DNA of 64,000 nucleotides, from positions 558,001 to 622,000 of the forward strand of contig NZ_JAAORM010000002.1 in the NCBI RefSeq assembly GCF_017695965.1, read 5' to 3'. Source of the stretch: Prochlorococcus marinus CUG1416 (GTDB lineage Bacteria > Cyanobacteriota > Cyanobacteriia > PCC-6307 > Cyanobiaceae). Positions 26,294 through 37,423 of the stretch are shown here, in pieces; the stretch's first letter is position 1, and each line of letters opens with the position of its first letter. The notes below the pieces were generated by a model. The model did no database searches. It had not been told where the DNA came from and was given only the letters and a program-made list of their open reading frames with translations. Position numbers and translations under genes: made by a program.

Positions 26294-26369
26294 TATAGAA
26301 AAATAGTGTGTTAGTTATCCTAAATTCAACACTTTATAATCCTATCTCAAAGTCTGCCAATTCAAAGAA

Positions 26370-27425
26370 ATGAATGTTGCAATAGTAGGTGCTACTGGTT
26401 ACGGCGGTATTCAAGCAGTTAATCTTTTAAAGAAAAATAAAAACTACAATATCTCATTTTTAGGAGGTAATAAAACATCTGGCTCTAAGTGGAATGATAA
26501 TTTCCCTTTTATTTATCTTGATACCGATCCCTCTATAGAAAAAATTTCAGTAGAGAATATCTCAAACAACTCAGATATCGCTTTGCTTTGTTTACCAAAT
26601 GGCCTGTCCTCCACATTGACAAGGAAATTATTAGATAGAGGAGTTAAAGTTATTGATTTATCAGCTGATTATAGATATAAGTCCTTAGATGAATGGAAAA
26701 AAGTCTATTCCAAAGAAGCTGCTATCTATAAAAGGAATGATTATGATTTATGCAAAGAGGCAGTCTACGGTCTTCCTGAGATAAATAAAGAAGCTATTTC
26801 AAAAGGACGATTAATTGCATGTCCAGGATGTTATCCAACATCCGCTCTTATTCCATTAGCTCCTTATCTTTCGCAGGGAATTATTGAAAATGAAGGAATA
26901 GTAATTGATTCTAAAAGTGGTACTTCTGGAGGGGGTCGAGAACCAAATCAAAAATTACTTTTATCAGAATGTGGTGAAGGGCTATCAGCATATGGATTGA
27001 TAAACCATAGACATACTTCAGAGATCGAGCAAGTTGCATCTATAATTTCTGGAAATAAAATTGAATTGCTTTTTACTCCTCATTTGGTTCCAATTACAAG
27101 GGGTATGCATTCGACAATATATGGGAGATTAAGAGATCCTGGTTTAACATCGGATGATTGCAGAATTCTATTGGATAATTATTATAGAAATTTTAAAAAT
27201 ATTAAAGTCTTACCTGTAGATACATTCCCATCAACAAAATGGGTTAAAAATACAAATCAAATTCTTCTTTCTGTGAAAGTTGATATTCGGAATGGAAGGA
27301 TTATTATTTTATCTGTGATTGATAATTTGTTAAAAGGACAAACTGGACAAGCTATTCAAAATTTAAATATTATGAGTGGATTTTCAATAGATGATGGTCT
27401 TGAGTTAACTAATAACTTTCCATAA
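26370..27425 (+). CDS. argC: N-acetyl-gamma-glutamyl-phosphate reductase
   Basis: The 351-residue enzyme reduces N-acetylglutamyl phosphate to the semialdehyde with NADPH in arginine synthesis. The nucleotide fold is seen in MNVAIVGATGYGG, the catalytic cysteine is Cys154 in ACPGCYPTSA, and the active-site histidine lies in TPHLVPITRGMHSTIY. Length is normal. It is divergent from ribBA. Its last 17 bp overlap the convergent purN. Confidence 0.95.
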   Translation: MNVAIVGATGYGGIQAVNLLKKNKNYNISFLGGNKTSGSKWNDNFPFIYLDTDPSIEKISVENISNNSDIALLCLPNGLSSTLTRKLLDRGVKVIDLSADYRYKSLDEWKKVYSKEAAIYKRNDYDLCKEAVYGLPEINKEAISKGRLIACPGCYPTSALIPLAPYLSQGIIENEGIVIDSKSGTSGGGREPNQKLLLSECGEGLSAYGLINHRHTSEIEQVASIISGNKIELLFTPHLVPITRGMHSTIYGRLRDPGLTSDDCRILLDNYYRNFKNIKVLPVDTFPSTKWVKNTNQILLSVKVDIRNGRIIILSVIDNLLKGQTGQAIQNLNIMSGFSIDDGLELTNNFP

Positions 27426-28065
27426 AATTACTTCTTATCAAAAAACCAGCATGTGAGATTGAGTGAGGTAGAATTTTATGCTCAAGTATTTGTATTTTTT
27501 TAGAAAGTGATTCAATATTGTCGTTATTTAGAATTGGCAATGCAGCTTGCATTATAAGAGAACCACTATCTACCTCCTCATTAACAAAATGTACTGAACA
27601 ACCAGTTATTTTTGAACCATTTAATATAGAATCTTTTATTGCAGAAGCCCCTTTATATGAAGGAAGTAATGATGGGTGAATATTTATAATTTTCTTCTTA
27701 AATTTATTAATAAATAATGAACTGACGATTTTCATCCATCCAGCCATTACAACAAGTTCAACATCGTAATTAATTAGAGTATTTATAATTTCTAATTCAA
27801 AAAGCTCTTTTTCCAAAAAGTCTTTGCCTTTTATTACTTTGTGAGGTATTTTTACACTTTCAGCTCTTTTTATACAACCTGCATCATCTTTATTAGTAAT
27901 AAGAACTTTTATATCTATATCTAATTCTCCTTTTTCTGAGAGATTAATTAACTCCTGAAAGTTTGTTCCATTCCCAGATGCAAGTACACCTATTTTTAAT
28001 TTTGGTGAAAATTTTCTAAATTCAGATATCTCAGGCGAAATTATGTAATTAAATGATTTATCCAA
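27409..28065 (-). CDS. purN: Phosphoribosylglycinamide formyltransferase
   Basis: The 218-residue protein transfers the formyl group of 10-formyl-THF to GAR in purine synthesis. It shows KIGVLASGNGTNFQELI, the catalytic NIHPSLLPSYKGASAI with Asn and His, and GCSVHFVNEEVDSGSLI with the catalytic Asp. About 22 residues precede the core compared with E. coli PurN. It overlaps the convergent argC end by 17 bp; a 174-bp spacer separates it from the divergent pgi. Confidence 0.93.
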   Translation of the reverse strand: MDKSFNYIISPEISEFRKFSPKLKIGVLASGNGTNFQELINLSEKGELDIDIKVLITNKDDAGCIKRAESVKIPHKVIKGKDFLEKELFELEIINTLINYDVELVVMAGWMKIVSSLFINKFKKKIINIHPSLLPSYKGASAIKDSILNGSKITGCSVHFVNEEVDSGSLIMQAALPILNNDNIESLSKKIQILEHKILPHSISHAGFLIRSNFMESY

Positions 28066-28239
28066 TTTTTTTTATTTTATCCAATGATAAATTCATATGA
28101 AATAAAAAAAAACCTCTATTTAAATTGTTTATATTCAAAAACATATGTATTTAAAAATAAAAATTTAAACAAATTTAAATCGAAGTACTATTTGTATAGA
28201 TATAATTAAAAAATAAAATAAAAGAAACAAATATATAAA

Positions 28240-29823
28240 ATGAATGGAGATTCAAACTCTTGGGAAAAATTCTGTAATTATCTTTGGTTTGATAAAAAAT
28301 TAAATATCTGGCTAGACATAAGCAAAATTAATTTCACAAATAACGATATAAATACTTTAGAACAGAAATTTATAGATGTTTTTTCATCAATTCAAGAATT
28401 AGAAAATGGAGCAATATCAAATATTGATGAAAATAGACAAGTTGGACATTATTGGCTTAGAAATCCAAAAATTTCTCCATCCTCCAAAATAAGAGAGGAG
28501 ATTAGTGCAGAAATTAATGATATTTCTGAATTTGGCAAACAAATTTTAAATGGAAACATTAAGAATAAGAATAATCAGAACTATACGGATGTTCTATGGA
28601 TAGGAATTGGTGGAAGTGGGTTAGGCCCATTACTTATTACGGAGTCACTTCAAAAGTGCACTGAAGGATTAAAATTTTCTTATATCGATAATGTTGATCC
28701 TTTTTTAATTAGCGAAAAGTTAGAAGAATTATCTGAAAATTTATCTACAACATTATTCGTAGTTGTAAGCAAATCAGGTGGTACGCCTGAACCTAGAATT
28801 GCTATGGAAATTATTAAAAGTCATTGTGAGAACAATTCTCTTGAATGGAATTCAAATGCTATAGCTATAACTATGAAAGATAGTAGGTTATTTAAAAAAG
28901 CTACTTCTGAAAATTGGTTGAAAATCTTTAATTTACAAGATTGGGTAGGAGGAAGAACGAGTATCACCAGCTCTGTTGGATTACTTCCATTAGCACTAAT
29001 TAATGAAAATATATTTGAATTTATTAGAGGTGCAGCATTAATGGATGAGGCCACACGTACAAGTGATTTTAAAAATAATCCCGCAGCATTATTATCATCT
29101 GCATGGTACTTAACTGGGGATGGCTCTGGCAAGAGAGATATGGTCGTTTTACCTTATCGAGATAGGTTACAGGTATTTAGTAAATATCTTCAGCAATTAG
29201 TAATGGAATCATTAGGTAAGAAATTTAATAGAAATGGTGAAATAGTTAATCAAGGGATTTCAGTTTTTGGTAATAAAGGATCTACAGATCAACATGCTTA
29301 TGTTCAGCAGCTGAGAGATGGTATTGATAACTTCTTTTGTGTTTTTATTGAATTATTAGATTCTCCATCGACTAATATTTTTGATGAAAAAGAGAATCCC
29401 AAAGAATACCTTTCTGGTTTCTTGCAAGGAACCAGATCCGCACTTTCTAGTGAAAAAAGACAGAGTATTACCATAACATTAGAAAAGTTAAATTGTTTTT
29501 CACTAGGTGCCTTAATCGCTTTATTTGAGAGGGCTGTATCCTTCTACGCTGAATTAGTAAATATAAATGCATATGATCAACCAGGAGTTGAAGCTGGAAA
29601 GAAAGCAGCCGCAAATATTATTGAGTATCAACAAAAAGTAAGTAATTTATTAGATGAAGGTGGAGAATATTCTATAAATGACATAACATCACTATTTGAT
29701 CATTCAGTGAGTGAACCTATATTTTTCATACTTCGTGAAATGTGTTTCGGTAATGATGATTATTTAGTTAAGGGCGATTGGTCTAATCCAAATTCATTAG
29801 TTATTCGAAAAATAAATTCTTAA
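28240..29823 (+). CDS. pgi: Glucose-6-phosphate isomerase
   Basis: The 527-residue enzyme interconverts glucose 6-phosphate and fructose 6-phosphate. It has the substrate-binding [49 protein letters not shown], the catalytic Glu in [11 protein letters not shown] and [15 protein letters not shown] with the active-site histidine. Length is typical of cyanobacterial Pgi. Its stop overlaps the convergent leuS stop by 4 bp. In this host the enzyme links the Calvin cycle to the oxidative pentose phosphate route. Confidence 0.95.
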   Translation: MNGDSNSWEKFCNYLWFDKKLNIWLDISKINFTNNDINTLEQKFIDVFSSIQELENGAISNIDENRQVGHYWLRNPKISPSSKIREEISAEINDISEFGKQILNGNIKNKNNQNYTDVLWIGIGGSGLGPLLITESLQKCTEGLKFSYIDNVDPFLISEKLEELSENLSTTLFVVVSKSGGTPEPRIAMEIIKSHCENNSLEWNSNAIAITMKDSRLFKKATSENWLKIFNLQDWVGGRTSITSSVGLLPLALINENIFEFIRGAALMDEATRTSDFKNNPAALLSSAWYLTGDGSGKRDMVVLPYRDRLQVFSKYLQQLVMESLGKKFNRNGEIVNQGISVFGNKGSTDQHAYVQQLRDGIDNFFCVFIELLDSPSTNIFDEKENPKEYLSGFLQGTRSALSSEKRQSITITLEKLNCFSLGALIALFERAVSFYAELVNINAYDQPGVEAGKKAAANIIEYQQKVSNLLDEGGEYSINDITSLFDHSVSEPIFFILREMCFGNDDYLVKGDWSNPNSLVIRKINS

Positions 29824-32390
29824 ACAACAATATTCATAATTTTTCCTTTAACAATAATTATTTTTCTTATTTCCTTATCTTGAGTCCATTTTAATATGTT
29901 AGGTCTTTTAAGCGTCAATTCTTTAATTTGATCTTCACTCATATCATTATTAATATTTACTTTGTCTCTAACTTTTCCATTCACTTGTATTACTAGTTCA
30001 TATGAATCTTCCTTAAGTGCCTCGGCATTAAATGAAGGCCAGTGTTCTAAATGCACAGATTTTTTAAATCCTATAAGATGCCATATTTCTTCTGAAATAT
30101 GAGGTGCAAATGGAGCCAACAAAATACAAAATGTTTTTAAAGCCTCAATTTTTAAATTATTGTTTACGTCATTAATGGAATTTGATAATGAATTATAAAA
30201 CTTCATTAGTTCTGATATCGCAGTATTAAATTGGTTATTTAATATGTCATTTGAAATTTCTTTTATGGCTATATTCATTGACTTTATTAAACTTTTTTCT
30301 TTATCTGGATAGGAATTAGATTTACTATTTATATCTTTTGCACAATTTATATAAAGCTTCCAAATCCTGCTTAAAAATCTAAATTGTCCTTCAACATCTG
30401 TATCTCCCCATTCCAAATCTTTTTCGGGCGGTGCTTTAAATAATATAAACATCCTTGCCGTATCTGCTCCATATTTTTTAATTACTGATTCAGGGTCTAT
30501 TCCATTATATTTTGACTTAGACATCTTCTCGAATAGAACTTCGAGTTTGGTATTATCAATTGGATCTGTAGGATTTAACAGGTCATTAATATCTGAAGGA
30601 GAAACATATTTACCCGTTTTATTGTTTTTATAGGCTGCAGCCTGAACCATTCCTTGCGTTAAAAGTTTTTTAAATGGTTCGTCAATATCAAATAGTTGAT
30701 TATCCCGTAAAGCTTTAGTGAAAAATCTTGCATATAACAAATGCAATATTGCATGCTCTACTCCTCCAACATATTGATCTACAGGCAACCACTTATTAAT
30801 TTCAATCTTTTCAAATGGCTTATTTGAACATTTTGAAGATGGATATCTTAAAAAATACCATGATGAACACATAAAAGTGTCCATAGTATCAGTTTCTTTT
30901 TTTGCCGCAATTCCACATTTTGGACATGTTGTATTTATCCAATTATTATTTTCACCTAAAGCATTAATTTTGTTAGCCGAGATATTTATATCTTTTGGTA
31001 ATGCAACAGGTAAATCAGATTGGTTTAAAGGAACAGATCCACATTTTTTGCAATTTACAATGGGAATCGGACATCCCCAATATCTTTGTCTAGATATTAA
31101 CCAATCTCTTAAACGATATTGAATCTTATTTTCGGCCCATCCATTATTTACGCCTTCCTCTGAAATTTTTAATTTAGCAATAGTATTTGCCATATCATTG
31201 TATTCATTGGAATTAATAAGATATCCATTTTCCACATAAGCTTCATCAAGCTGTTTAATTTGTTCATTTTTATCCTTTATAATTACCTGTCTAATATCAA
31301 TATTATTTTTCTTAGCAAATTCAAAATCTCTTTGATCATGAGCAGGCACGCCCATAACAGCACCTGTACCGTATTCATCGAGGACATAACTTGCCACCCA
31401 AATAGGAATAGGTTCAGAATTAACTGGATTTATTGCTATTAAGCTAGTTTTTATTCCAATTTTTTCAAGTTCATTATTTTTATTATTTTTCAAATATTGT
31501 TTGAGATTTTCTATATCTTGTATGGTTTCTTGATCAGAAATATTATTAATTAATGAATGATTAACAGAAATTGCTAAATAAGTAACTCCTAATAAAGTAT
31601 CTGGCCTGGTTGTAAATACAGTTATTTTCTGTTCTGGATTGGTATTGATATTGAAATTAATATTTGTACCAATTGACTTACCAATCCAATTATCTTGCAT
31701 TATTTTTACTCTTTCTGGCCAGTTATCTAATTTTTCTAAATCCCTCAATAACTCATCCGCATAATTTGTAATCCTTAAAAACCATTGCTTTAATAATTTT
31801 TTTTCTACTACTGCACCAGATCTCCAAGATTTACCCTCTGAGTCAACTTGTTCATTTGCTAAGACTGTATTATCTATAGGATCCCAATTAACTTCTGATT
31901 CCTTTTGATATACAAGACCTGCCTTATATAACTCTAAAAATAGATATTGTGTCCAAATATAATAATTTTCATCACATGTTGCAAATTCCCTCTCCCAATC
32001 AACTGATAGTCCCAAAAGCTTTAATTGTGACTTCATATGAGAAATATTTTTTTTAGTCCAGACACTTGGACTAATTCCTCTTTCAATCGCTGCATTCTCA
32101 GCAGGTAAACCAAAAGCGTCCCAACCCATTGGATGTAAGACAGATTTGCCCTTAAACCTTTGGAACCGAGCTATTAAGTCTGTAATAACATAATTTCTAA
32201 CATGTCCCATATGAAGATTACCTGAAGGGTAGGGAAACATTGATAGGGCATAAAATTTATCGCTATTCTCAGTTAATTCATCGGTTTTGTATAAATTGTT
32301 TTCTGTCCATATTGACTGCCATTTTTTTTCTATTTCAGATGGATTATATAAATTGGTATCAGCCTCATATTGTTTATCGGGAGAAATCAC
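29820..32390 (-). CDS. leuS: Leucyl-tRNA synthetase
   Basis: The 856-residue class I synthetase has the HIGH-type motif in [15 protein letters not shown], a CP1 editing domain with [16 protein letters not shown] and [19 protein letters not shown], zinc-type cysteines in [12 protein letters not shown] and TTCPKCG, and [12 protein letters not shown]. The C-terminal anticodon-binding domain and the extra [13 protein letters not shown] domain are present. It charges tRNA-Leu and hydrolyses mischarged products. Length is normal for bacterial LeuRS. Confidence 0.97.
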   Translation of the reverse strand: MISPDKQYEADTNLYNPSEIEKKWQSIWTENNLYKTDELTENSDKFYALSMFPYPSGNLHMGHVRNYVITDLIARFQRFKGKSVLHPMGWDAFGLPAENAAIERGISPSVWTKKNISHMKSQLKLLGLSVDWEREFATCDENYYIWTQYLFLELYKAGLVYQKESEVNWDPIDNTVLANEQVDSEGKSWRSGAVVEKKLLKQWFLRITNYADELLRDLEKLDNWPERVKIMQDNWIGKSIGTNINFNINTNPEQKITVFTTRPDTLLGVTYLAISVNHSLINNISDQETIQDIENLKQYLKNNKNNELEKIGIKTSLIAINPVNSEPIPIWVASYVLDEYGTGAVMGVPAHDQRDFEFAKKNNIDIRQVIIKDKNEQIKQLDEAYVENGYLINSNEYNDMANTIAKLKISEEGVNNGWAENKIQYRLRDWLISRQRYWGCPIPIVNCKKCGSVPLNQSDLPVALPKDINISANKINALGENNNWINTTCPKCGIAAKKETDTMDTFMCSSWYFLRYPSSKCSNKPFEKIEINKWLPVDQYVGGVEHAILHLLYARFFTKALRDNQLFDIDEPFKKLLTQGMVQAAAYKNNKTGKYVSPSDINDLLNPTDPIDNTKLEVLFEKMSKSKYNGIDPESVIKKYGADTARMFILFKAPPEKDLEWGDTDVEGQFRFLSRIWKLYINCAKDINSKSNSYPDKEKSLIKSMNIAIKEISNDILNNQFNTAISELMKFYNSLSNSINDVNNNLKIEALKTFCILLAPFAPHISEEIWHLIGFKKSVHLEHWPSFNAEALKEDSYELVIQVNGKVRDKVNINNDMSEDQIKELTLKRPNILKWTQDKEIRKIIIVKGKIMNIVV

Positions 32391-32497
32391 TTAATTTATA
32401 TTTGTTAAATTATTATTTTAATATCCATTGTATAAAATAGAAATAGATTGTTAAAAGGAATAATTTATAATTAAAATTTAAAATATATTATCTACAA

Positions 32498-33358
32498 ATG
32501 AAAAATATAACTTTTGAAAAATATCAAGGTAACGGAAATGATTTCGTAATAATCGATTCTAGAGGAAATGATTTATTTGAAAATTACAAGACAAATAAAA
32601 TATTTGATATAAAAAAAATTTGCAACAGGCAATTTGGTATTGGAGCAGATGGTGTGATTTTTATAGAAGAACCTAATGAAGATAATTATGCAAAAATGAT
32701 AATCTTTAATTCTGATGGTTCTGAAGCACAAATGTGTGGAAACGGAATTAGGTGTTTAGTTGAGTATCTCCATGTAAATGATTCTATGAATAATAAAAAT
32801 ATAGAATATAAAATTGAGACTAAAGCAGGTTTAAAAATTGCAAAATATATAAATGATGAAATTACAGTAAAAATGGGATTTCCAATTATAGAAAGTCAAA
32901 ATATTCCAACAACAATTGAAAAAAAAATCAATTCAATTCCTTCACATGAATTTATTGAGAAAAATTTTAATAATATAGGTTATGCCGTAGGAATGGGTAA
33001 TCCTCATTTAATATTCTTTGTACAAGACATAGATTCAATTGTTCTTTCCAGACTTGGGCCTATATTTGAAAAAAATGAATTATTTCCAGAAAGAACTAAT
33101 GTGCATTTTTGTCAAATCTTAAATAGAGATAATATCAAAGTAAAAGTATGGGAAAGAGGTGCAGGCCCAACCTTAGCCTGTGGAACAGGTGCCTGTGCTA
33201 TTCATGTAGCAGCTTATAAATTAGGCCTTTGTAATTCACAAACCATAGTAACCTTACCAGGAGGGAATCTTAAAATTGATTGGTCAAAAGACGATTGTGA
33301 AGTCATGATGACCGGCAATGCTAAAAAGGTTTTCTCAGGATCAATGTTAGTAAATTAA
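32498..33358 (+). CDS. dapF: Diaminopimelate epimerase
   Basis: The 286-residue enzyme converts LL- to meso-diaminopimelate for lysine and peptidoglycan. The two catalytic thiols are Cys80 in AQMCGNGIRC and Cys228 in GPTLACGTGAC. The N-terminus KYQGNGNDFVIID is typical. Its stop codon shares one base with the start of the next gene (TAATG), indicating translational coupling with the cysteine desulfurase-like gene. It heads a four-gene rightward operon. Confidence 0.96.
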   Translation: MKNITFEKYQGNGNDFVIIDSRGNDLFENYKTNKIFDIKKICNRQFGIGADGVIFIEEPNEDNYAKMIIFNSDGSEAQMCGNGIRCLVEYLHVNDSMNNKNIEYKIETKAGLKIAKYINDEITVKMGFPIIESQNIPTTIEKKINSIPSHEFIEKNFNNIGYAVGMGNPHLIFFVQDIDSIVLSRLGPIFEKNELFPERTNVHFCQILNRDNIKVKVWERGAGPTLACGTGACAIHVAAYKLGLCNSQTIVTLPGGNLKIDWSKDDCEVMMTGNAKKVFSGSMLVN

Positions 33359-34530
33359 TGGAAAATAATTTTATCTATTTAGATAATGCATCCACAACTC
33401 CATTATCTGAGAATGTTTTAAATATAATAAATTCAACTTATAGAAATTATTGGCATAACCCTTCATCTACCTATGAGCTAGGGATAAAATGCTCTACATT
33501 TCTTGAAAAAATTAGAACTAAAATTGCTTGTATATTTGAAGCAGATCCAGAGGATATAATTTTTACATCTGGTTCTTCGGAATCAACAAATATTGTATTT
33601 AATAATATTTATGAGAACTTTATAAATGGTAGAGTTGTTATTTCGAATGTTGAACATCAGGCAACAACTATATGTGCTAATAAACTAAGAAAACTAAACT
33701 GGGATATATGTGAATGGACCGTAAATAATGATGGGATTTTAAATCTTTCTACTATTGATAAAACATTAACTAAAGAAACTAAACTTGCATCAATTATTTG
33801 GGGACAAAGTGAAATTGGGACAATACAACCTGTTCAATTTATAGGTGAAAGATGTGAAGAATTAAATATTATGTTTCATTTAGATGGAACTCAAATATTA
33901 AGTAATGGAATATTTAGTTGGAAAGATCTTAAATGTGACTTTTTAAGTTTATCTGCTCATAAATTTGGAGGTCCAAAAGGTATTGGTATTCTATTAACAA
34001 AAGAAAACTCTAGACTAATTTTAAAAAATAAAGACATATCACTGACTCAGGAATATTCAATTAGACAAGGTACACAAGCATTACCTTTAATCGCTGGAAT
34101 GTATGAATCATTAAAGAATATTAGAGGAAAAATAAAATTGTATGATTACACAACCGAATTTCCTTCAAATAATATTACTATACTTAAAAATTATTTTTTT
34201 CAAAAAATTGAGGATAATAATCACATAATGATTACAGGCAGTATTAACCATAGGCTTCCCAATCATATTTCTTTTCTTCTATTAAATAAAAAATATAAAC
34301 CTATTAAGGCCTATAAAATAGTTAATTTTATGTCAGAAAATCATATAGCAATCAGTAGTGGAAGTGCCTGTTCAAGCTCATCTGGAAAACCTAGTTCAAC
34401 CCTTAAAAATCTAGGTTTTAAAGATGATGAACTATATTCCAATATTCGTGTTACTTTAGGTTCAATAAACAATAAGTCAGAAATAGATAAATTTTTAGAA
34501 CTTATTCAAATATGTATTGACAAATTTTAA
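33358..34530 (+). CDS. Cysteine desulfurase-like protein (NifS/IscS type)
   Basis: The 390-residue class V PLP enzyme has YLDNASTTPL (8-17), His100 in NVEHQA, Asp176 in FHLDGTQ, the Schiff-base Lys202 in SAHKFGGPKG and the persulfide cysteine Cys338 in SSGSACSSSSGKPS. The usual VNNETG motif reads WGQSEIG here. The length and the ACSSSSGKPS loop favour the NifS/IscS group over SufS. It probably supplies sulfur for Fe-S clusters or tRNA thiolation. It overlaps dapF and the DUF1995 gene by 1 bp each. Confidence 0.85.
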   Translation: MENNFIYLDNASTTPLSENVLNIINSTYRNYWHNPSSTYELGIKCSTFLEKIRTKIACIFEADPEDIIFTSGSSESTNIVFNNIYENFINGRVVISNVEHQATTICANKLRKLNWDICEWTVNNDGILNLSTIDKTLTKETKLASIIWGQSEIGTIQPVQFIGERCEELNIMFHLDGTQILSNGIFSWKDLKCDFLSLSAHKFGGPKGIGILLTKENSRLILKNKDISLTQEYSIRQGTQALPLIAGMYESLKNIRGKIKLYDYTTEFPSNNITILKNYFFQKIEDNNHIMITGSINHRLPNHISFLLLNKKYKPIKAYKIVNFMSENHIAISSGSACSSSSGKPSSTLKNLGFKDDELYSNIRVTLGSINNKSEIDKFLELIQICIDKF

Positions 34531-35156
34531 TGAAAACTAATTACAATCTACCTAAAGATTTAAACGAATCTCTTAAAAATATGGAGGATGCAATTATTCC
34601 AAGTCTTTTAGATTCAAATAAAAGATTTACTATAGAATTAAATTTTGAAGGATTGAAATTTAACAGAATCGGAATAACTATTTACAAGATATTAGCTAAA
34701 AATAATAATGTATTCATAACATTTGCAGATCAAGGAGCGGTTGCTTTAGCTCAAAGAGATTATCCAGATATTAAAGATAAAATCTTTACTTTTAAATCAT
34801 TTAATGAATCAAATAATATAAATAATAATGATAGTGTGATGATATCTATGCTTCCTCAGGCCTTTGATTTCGATTTATTTGAACCTATGTCTGATAATTA
34901 CCAAGGAACTCATTATTCATTAAATCCAAAATTCGAAGATGCAAATATTGGTATTGGAAGTGTTATTAGAGAGAGACGTAAAAACTTTGTTAAGACTTGG
35001 AAGAATATTTATTTTCTTCAGCCTTTAAATAAAGCTGCTCTTATGCATATTTATCCACATAAATGGTTGCTTTTCAAAGAGGAAAATAAAAAATATTTTT
35101 TTAAAAAAGAATTTGAAATTAAACCCGATAATGAATCTATTTTTATGAATTTATAG
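34530..35156 (+). CDS. DUF1995 domain protein
   Basis: The 208-residue soluble protein begins with LPKDLNESLKNMEDAIIPSL, then has VFITFADQGAVALAQRD and GSVIRERRKNFVKTWKNIYFLQPL, matching the DUF1995 family of cyanobacteria and plants. No activity is established. The start codon shares a base with the stop of the cysteine desulfurase-like gene. It may act with that protein or with the downstream PBP4-like protein; the sequence does not decide this. Confidence 0.7.
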   Translation: MKTNYNLPKDLNESLKNMEDAIIPSLLDSNKRFTIELNFEGLKFNRIGITIYKILAKNNNVFITFADQGAVALAQRDYPDIKDKIFTFKSFNESNNINNNDSVMISMLPQAFDFDLFEPMSDNYQGTHYSLNPKFEDANIGIGSVIRERRKNFVKTWKNIYFLQPLNKAALMHIYPHKWLLFKEENKKYFFKKEFEIKPDNESIFMNL

Positions 35157-35157
35157 A

Positions 35158-36387
35158 TTGAATGTGATAAAAAAATTATATATATTTTTCTTAATTGTTC
35201 TTACAATAATAGTATCGCCATTTTTAATAAGATATTTACTAATAAATCAAAAAATACTTGTTCTAAATAGTATTTATTTTAATTTCCCTGGAATAATTAC
35301 AAGAAAAAAAACATGTCCTAGCTATGATGCATTATTAAATCGAACACTCGATAATTCCTTTAGTGTATCAATTATGAATAATAATGGGACATTAATTAGT
35401 TCCTATAATGATGAAGTTCCAAGATTGCCAGCATCTAATCAAAAATTATTCTCATCAGCCTATGTTTTAAATAAATATAAATTAAATAATAATTTAAAAA
35501 CTTCTTTATTAAAAAAAAATAAAAACAATTATTATTTGGTTGGTCAGGGTGATCCAGATTTGAATTATGAAGATATAATTGAACTAATTTCTAATGTTGA
35601 AGAAAATAAAAATATAAACTTTAATATTGTAGAAGTTGATTCAAAACTACATTGGCCTAAAGGTTGGACAAATACTGATAAGCTTTACGAATATGGATCT
35701 CCAATTACATCTCTTGCAATAGAAAGTAATCACAATAAATATGATGATATTTATGCTTTAAATAATTTTATTAAAAACTATTTAAATATTAAATTTTTAA
35801 ACTCAAATGTAAATATTAATTATTTTGATTCAGAAAAAAGATTTTATTTAAAAGATGCTATCGAGATAAATAAAATATACTCAAATTCAATTCTATCATT
35901 ATTAACTTTAACAAATTCTGAAAGCCATAATTTTACAGCAGAATCTCTCTTTAAAAATGCCTCTAATACTTGGAATTATAATGATTATTTAAAATTGAAA
36001 AATTGGTTAGGAAAAAAAGGTCTTCCAATAAGTAATACTTTTTTTGCAGATGCTAGTGGACTGTCTAGAAAAAATAGAATTACAACAAAGTTAGTTGTAT
36101 TGTTTTTGGATAAAATGAGGTATTCAAATGATTTTAAAGCTTATCAATCTACACTTTCAATAATGGGAGTAAGAGGAACATTATCTAAACGATTTGTAAA
36201 TTCTGAACTATCAGGTAAGTTCTTTGGAAAAACTGGAACTCTTTCAAATGTCTTTGCACTATCAGGCTTTTTATATAAAGATGAGAAGCCAATGATTATT
36301 AGCATTATCCAAAATTCAAAAAATATTGATAAAGAAAAAGCATTTAAATTATTACGTGAAGTTTATTACATGAAATCATGTAAATAA
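35158..36387 (+). CDS. dacB: PBP4-type D-alanyl-D-alanine carboxypeptidase
   Basis: The 409-residue protein has an N-terminal membrane span (about 5-28). It has the penicillin-binding triad: SNQK with Ser93 and Lys96, the SHN motif in SESHNFTAESLF, and KTG at 358-360 in FFGKTGTLS. SGLSRKNRITTK is the conserved block before it. It trims peptide stems or cross-links in the periplasm. The insertion between motifs 1 and 2 is shorter than in E. coli PBP4. The start is TTG at 35158, with GTG at 35164 as alternative. It is the last gene of the dapF operon. Confidence 0.88.
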   Translation: MNVIKKLYIFFLIVLTIIVSPFLIRYLLINQKILVLNSIYFNFPGIITRKKTCPSYDALLNRTLDNSFSVSIMNNNGTLISSYNDEVPRLPASNQKLFSSAYVLNKYKLNNNLKTSLLKKNKNNYYLVGQGDPDLNYEDIIELISNVEENKNINFNIVEVDSKLHWPKGWTNTDKLYEYGSPITSLAIESNHNKYDDIYALNNFIKNYLNIKFLNSNVNINYFDSEKRFYLKDAIEINKIYSNSILSLLTLTNSESHNFTAESLFKNASNTWNYNDYLKLKNWLGKKGLPISNTFFADASGLSRKNRITTKLVVLFLDKMRYSNDFKAYQSTLSIMGVRGTLSKRFVNSELSGKFFGKTGTLSNVFALSGFLYKDEKPMIISIIQNSKNIDKEKAFKLLREVYYMKSCK

Positions 36388-36392
36388 AAATA

Positions 36393-36866
36393 TTATTTAA
36401 AATATTCCTTTAAATCCCTTTCAACACATGGCGGTACCATGTGATTAATTTCACCACCAAATTTTGCAACTTCTTTTACTAAAGAACTACTAAGAAAACT
36501 AAAATTTGTATTTGTCGATAGAAATATAGTTTCAATATCCTTATTTAAAGATTTATTTGTATGAGCAATCTGTAGTTCATACTCAAAATCACTCATTGCT
36601 CGTAAACCTCTTAGAATAAGGTTAGCTTTCAAATCCTTGGCACAATTGACAGTGAGGCCTGAATAAGAAATAACTTGAACATTATTTAAATAAGAAAGAG
36701 AATTTTTTATTTGTGATATTCTTTTTTGAAGATTAAATGTTGGATTTTTAGTAGTATTTTCTAAAACAGCTACAACTATATTGCCAAATAATTTTTCAGC
36801 CCTTTCTATTAAATCAATATGCCCGTTTGTTAGTGGATCAAATGTACCTGGATAAAGAATTTTCAT
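36393..36866 (-). CDS. coaD: Pantetheine-phosphate adenylyltransferase
   Basis: The 157-residue enzyme adds AMP to 4'-phosphopantetheine, the fourth step of coenzyme A synthesis. It shows [19 protein letters not shown] with the class I nucleotidyl-transferase histidine His17, [17 protein letters not shown], and [16 protein letters not shown] near the C-terminus. Length is standard. It converges on dacB with a 5-bp gap. Confidence 0.96.
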   Translation of the reverse strand: MKILYPGTFDPLTNGHIDLIERAEKLFGNIVVAVLENTTKNPTFNLQKRISQIKNSLSYLNNVQVISYSGLTVNCAKDLKANLILRGLRAMSDFEYELQIAHTNKSLNKDIETIFLSTNTNFSFLSSSLVKEVAKFGGEINHMVPPCVERDLKEYFK

Positions 36867-36925
36867 GAATTTATTATGATCGAATAAGAAATTTAGTTAA
36901 AATAAGTTTATTAGATAAATTAATT

Positions 36926-37414
36926 ATGACATTAAATCTAGAAGCAAAAAAAATCTTATTAAGAAAAATACCTCACGGACTATTCATTTGTGGTGTTAGA
37001 GATGAAGATAAAAATGAAGTAAACGGATTTACGGCTAGCTGGGTTACTCAAGGTTCCTTCAATCCCCCATTAGTCGTTATGGCTGTTAGAGCAGAGGGTT
37101 CTAGTCATGAAATAATAAAAACTTCAAATAAGTTCTCACTAAATGTTCTCAAAAGTGATCAAAAGGATCTAGCAGCAGTTTTCTTTAAACCCCAAAAAGC
37201 ATTAGGAAGTAGATTTGAATCTATTGAATTTAATTTAGGTGAACTAGGTTTACCTATTTTAGTAGATAGTGTGGGTGGAGTTGAATGTGAAGTTGTTGGA
37301 AGTGTTATGCATGGAGACCATACCGTTTTTGTTGGTGAAGTTAAATCTGCTTATTTGAATAATGATGTTGACTCACTTAATTTAAGTTCAACTGGTTGGA
37401 ATTATGGAGGTTAA
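36926..37414 (+). CDS. Flavin reductase-like (FMN-binding) protein
   Basis: The 162-residue protein has the split-barrel fold of flavin reductases, with NGFTASWVTQGSFNPPLVVMAV near residue 30 and FSLNVLKSDQKDLAAVFF. It is the same domain as the C-terminal reductase part of cyanobacterial flavodiiron proteins, but here stands alone. Members use NAD(P)H to reduce FMN for partner enzymes. The partner is not visible nearby. It is 9 bp upstream of uvrC and may share its transcript. Confidence 0.8.
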   Translation: MTLNLEAKKILLRKIPHGLFICGVRDEDKNEVNGFTASWVTQGSFNPPLVVMAVRAEGSSHEIIKTSNKFSLNVLKSDQKDLAAVFFKPQKALGSRFESIEFNLGELGLPILVDSVGGVECEVVGSVMHGDHTVFVGEVKSAYLNNDVDSLNLSSTGWNYGG

Positions 37415-37423
37415 CCAATATAA

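Noticed and set aside
28118-28180. Near-perfect inverted repeat ATTTAAATTGTTT / AAACAAATTTAAAT between purN and pgi
   Set aside because: Made almost only of A and T runs with a 36-nt spacer; expected by chance in this composition. No gene ends here.
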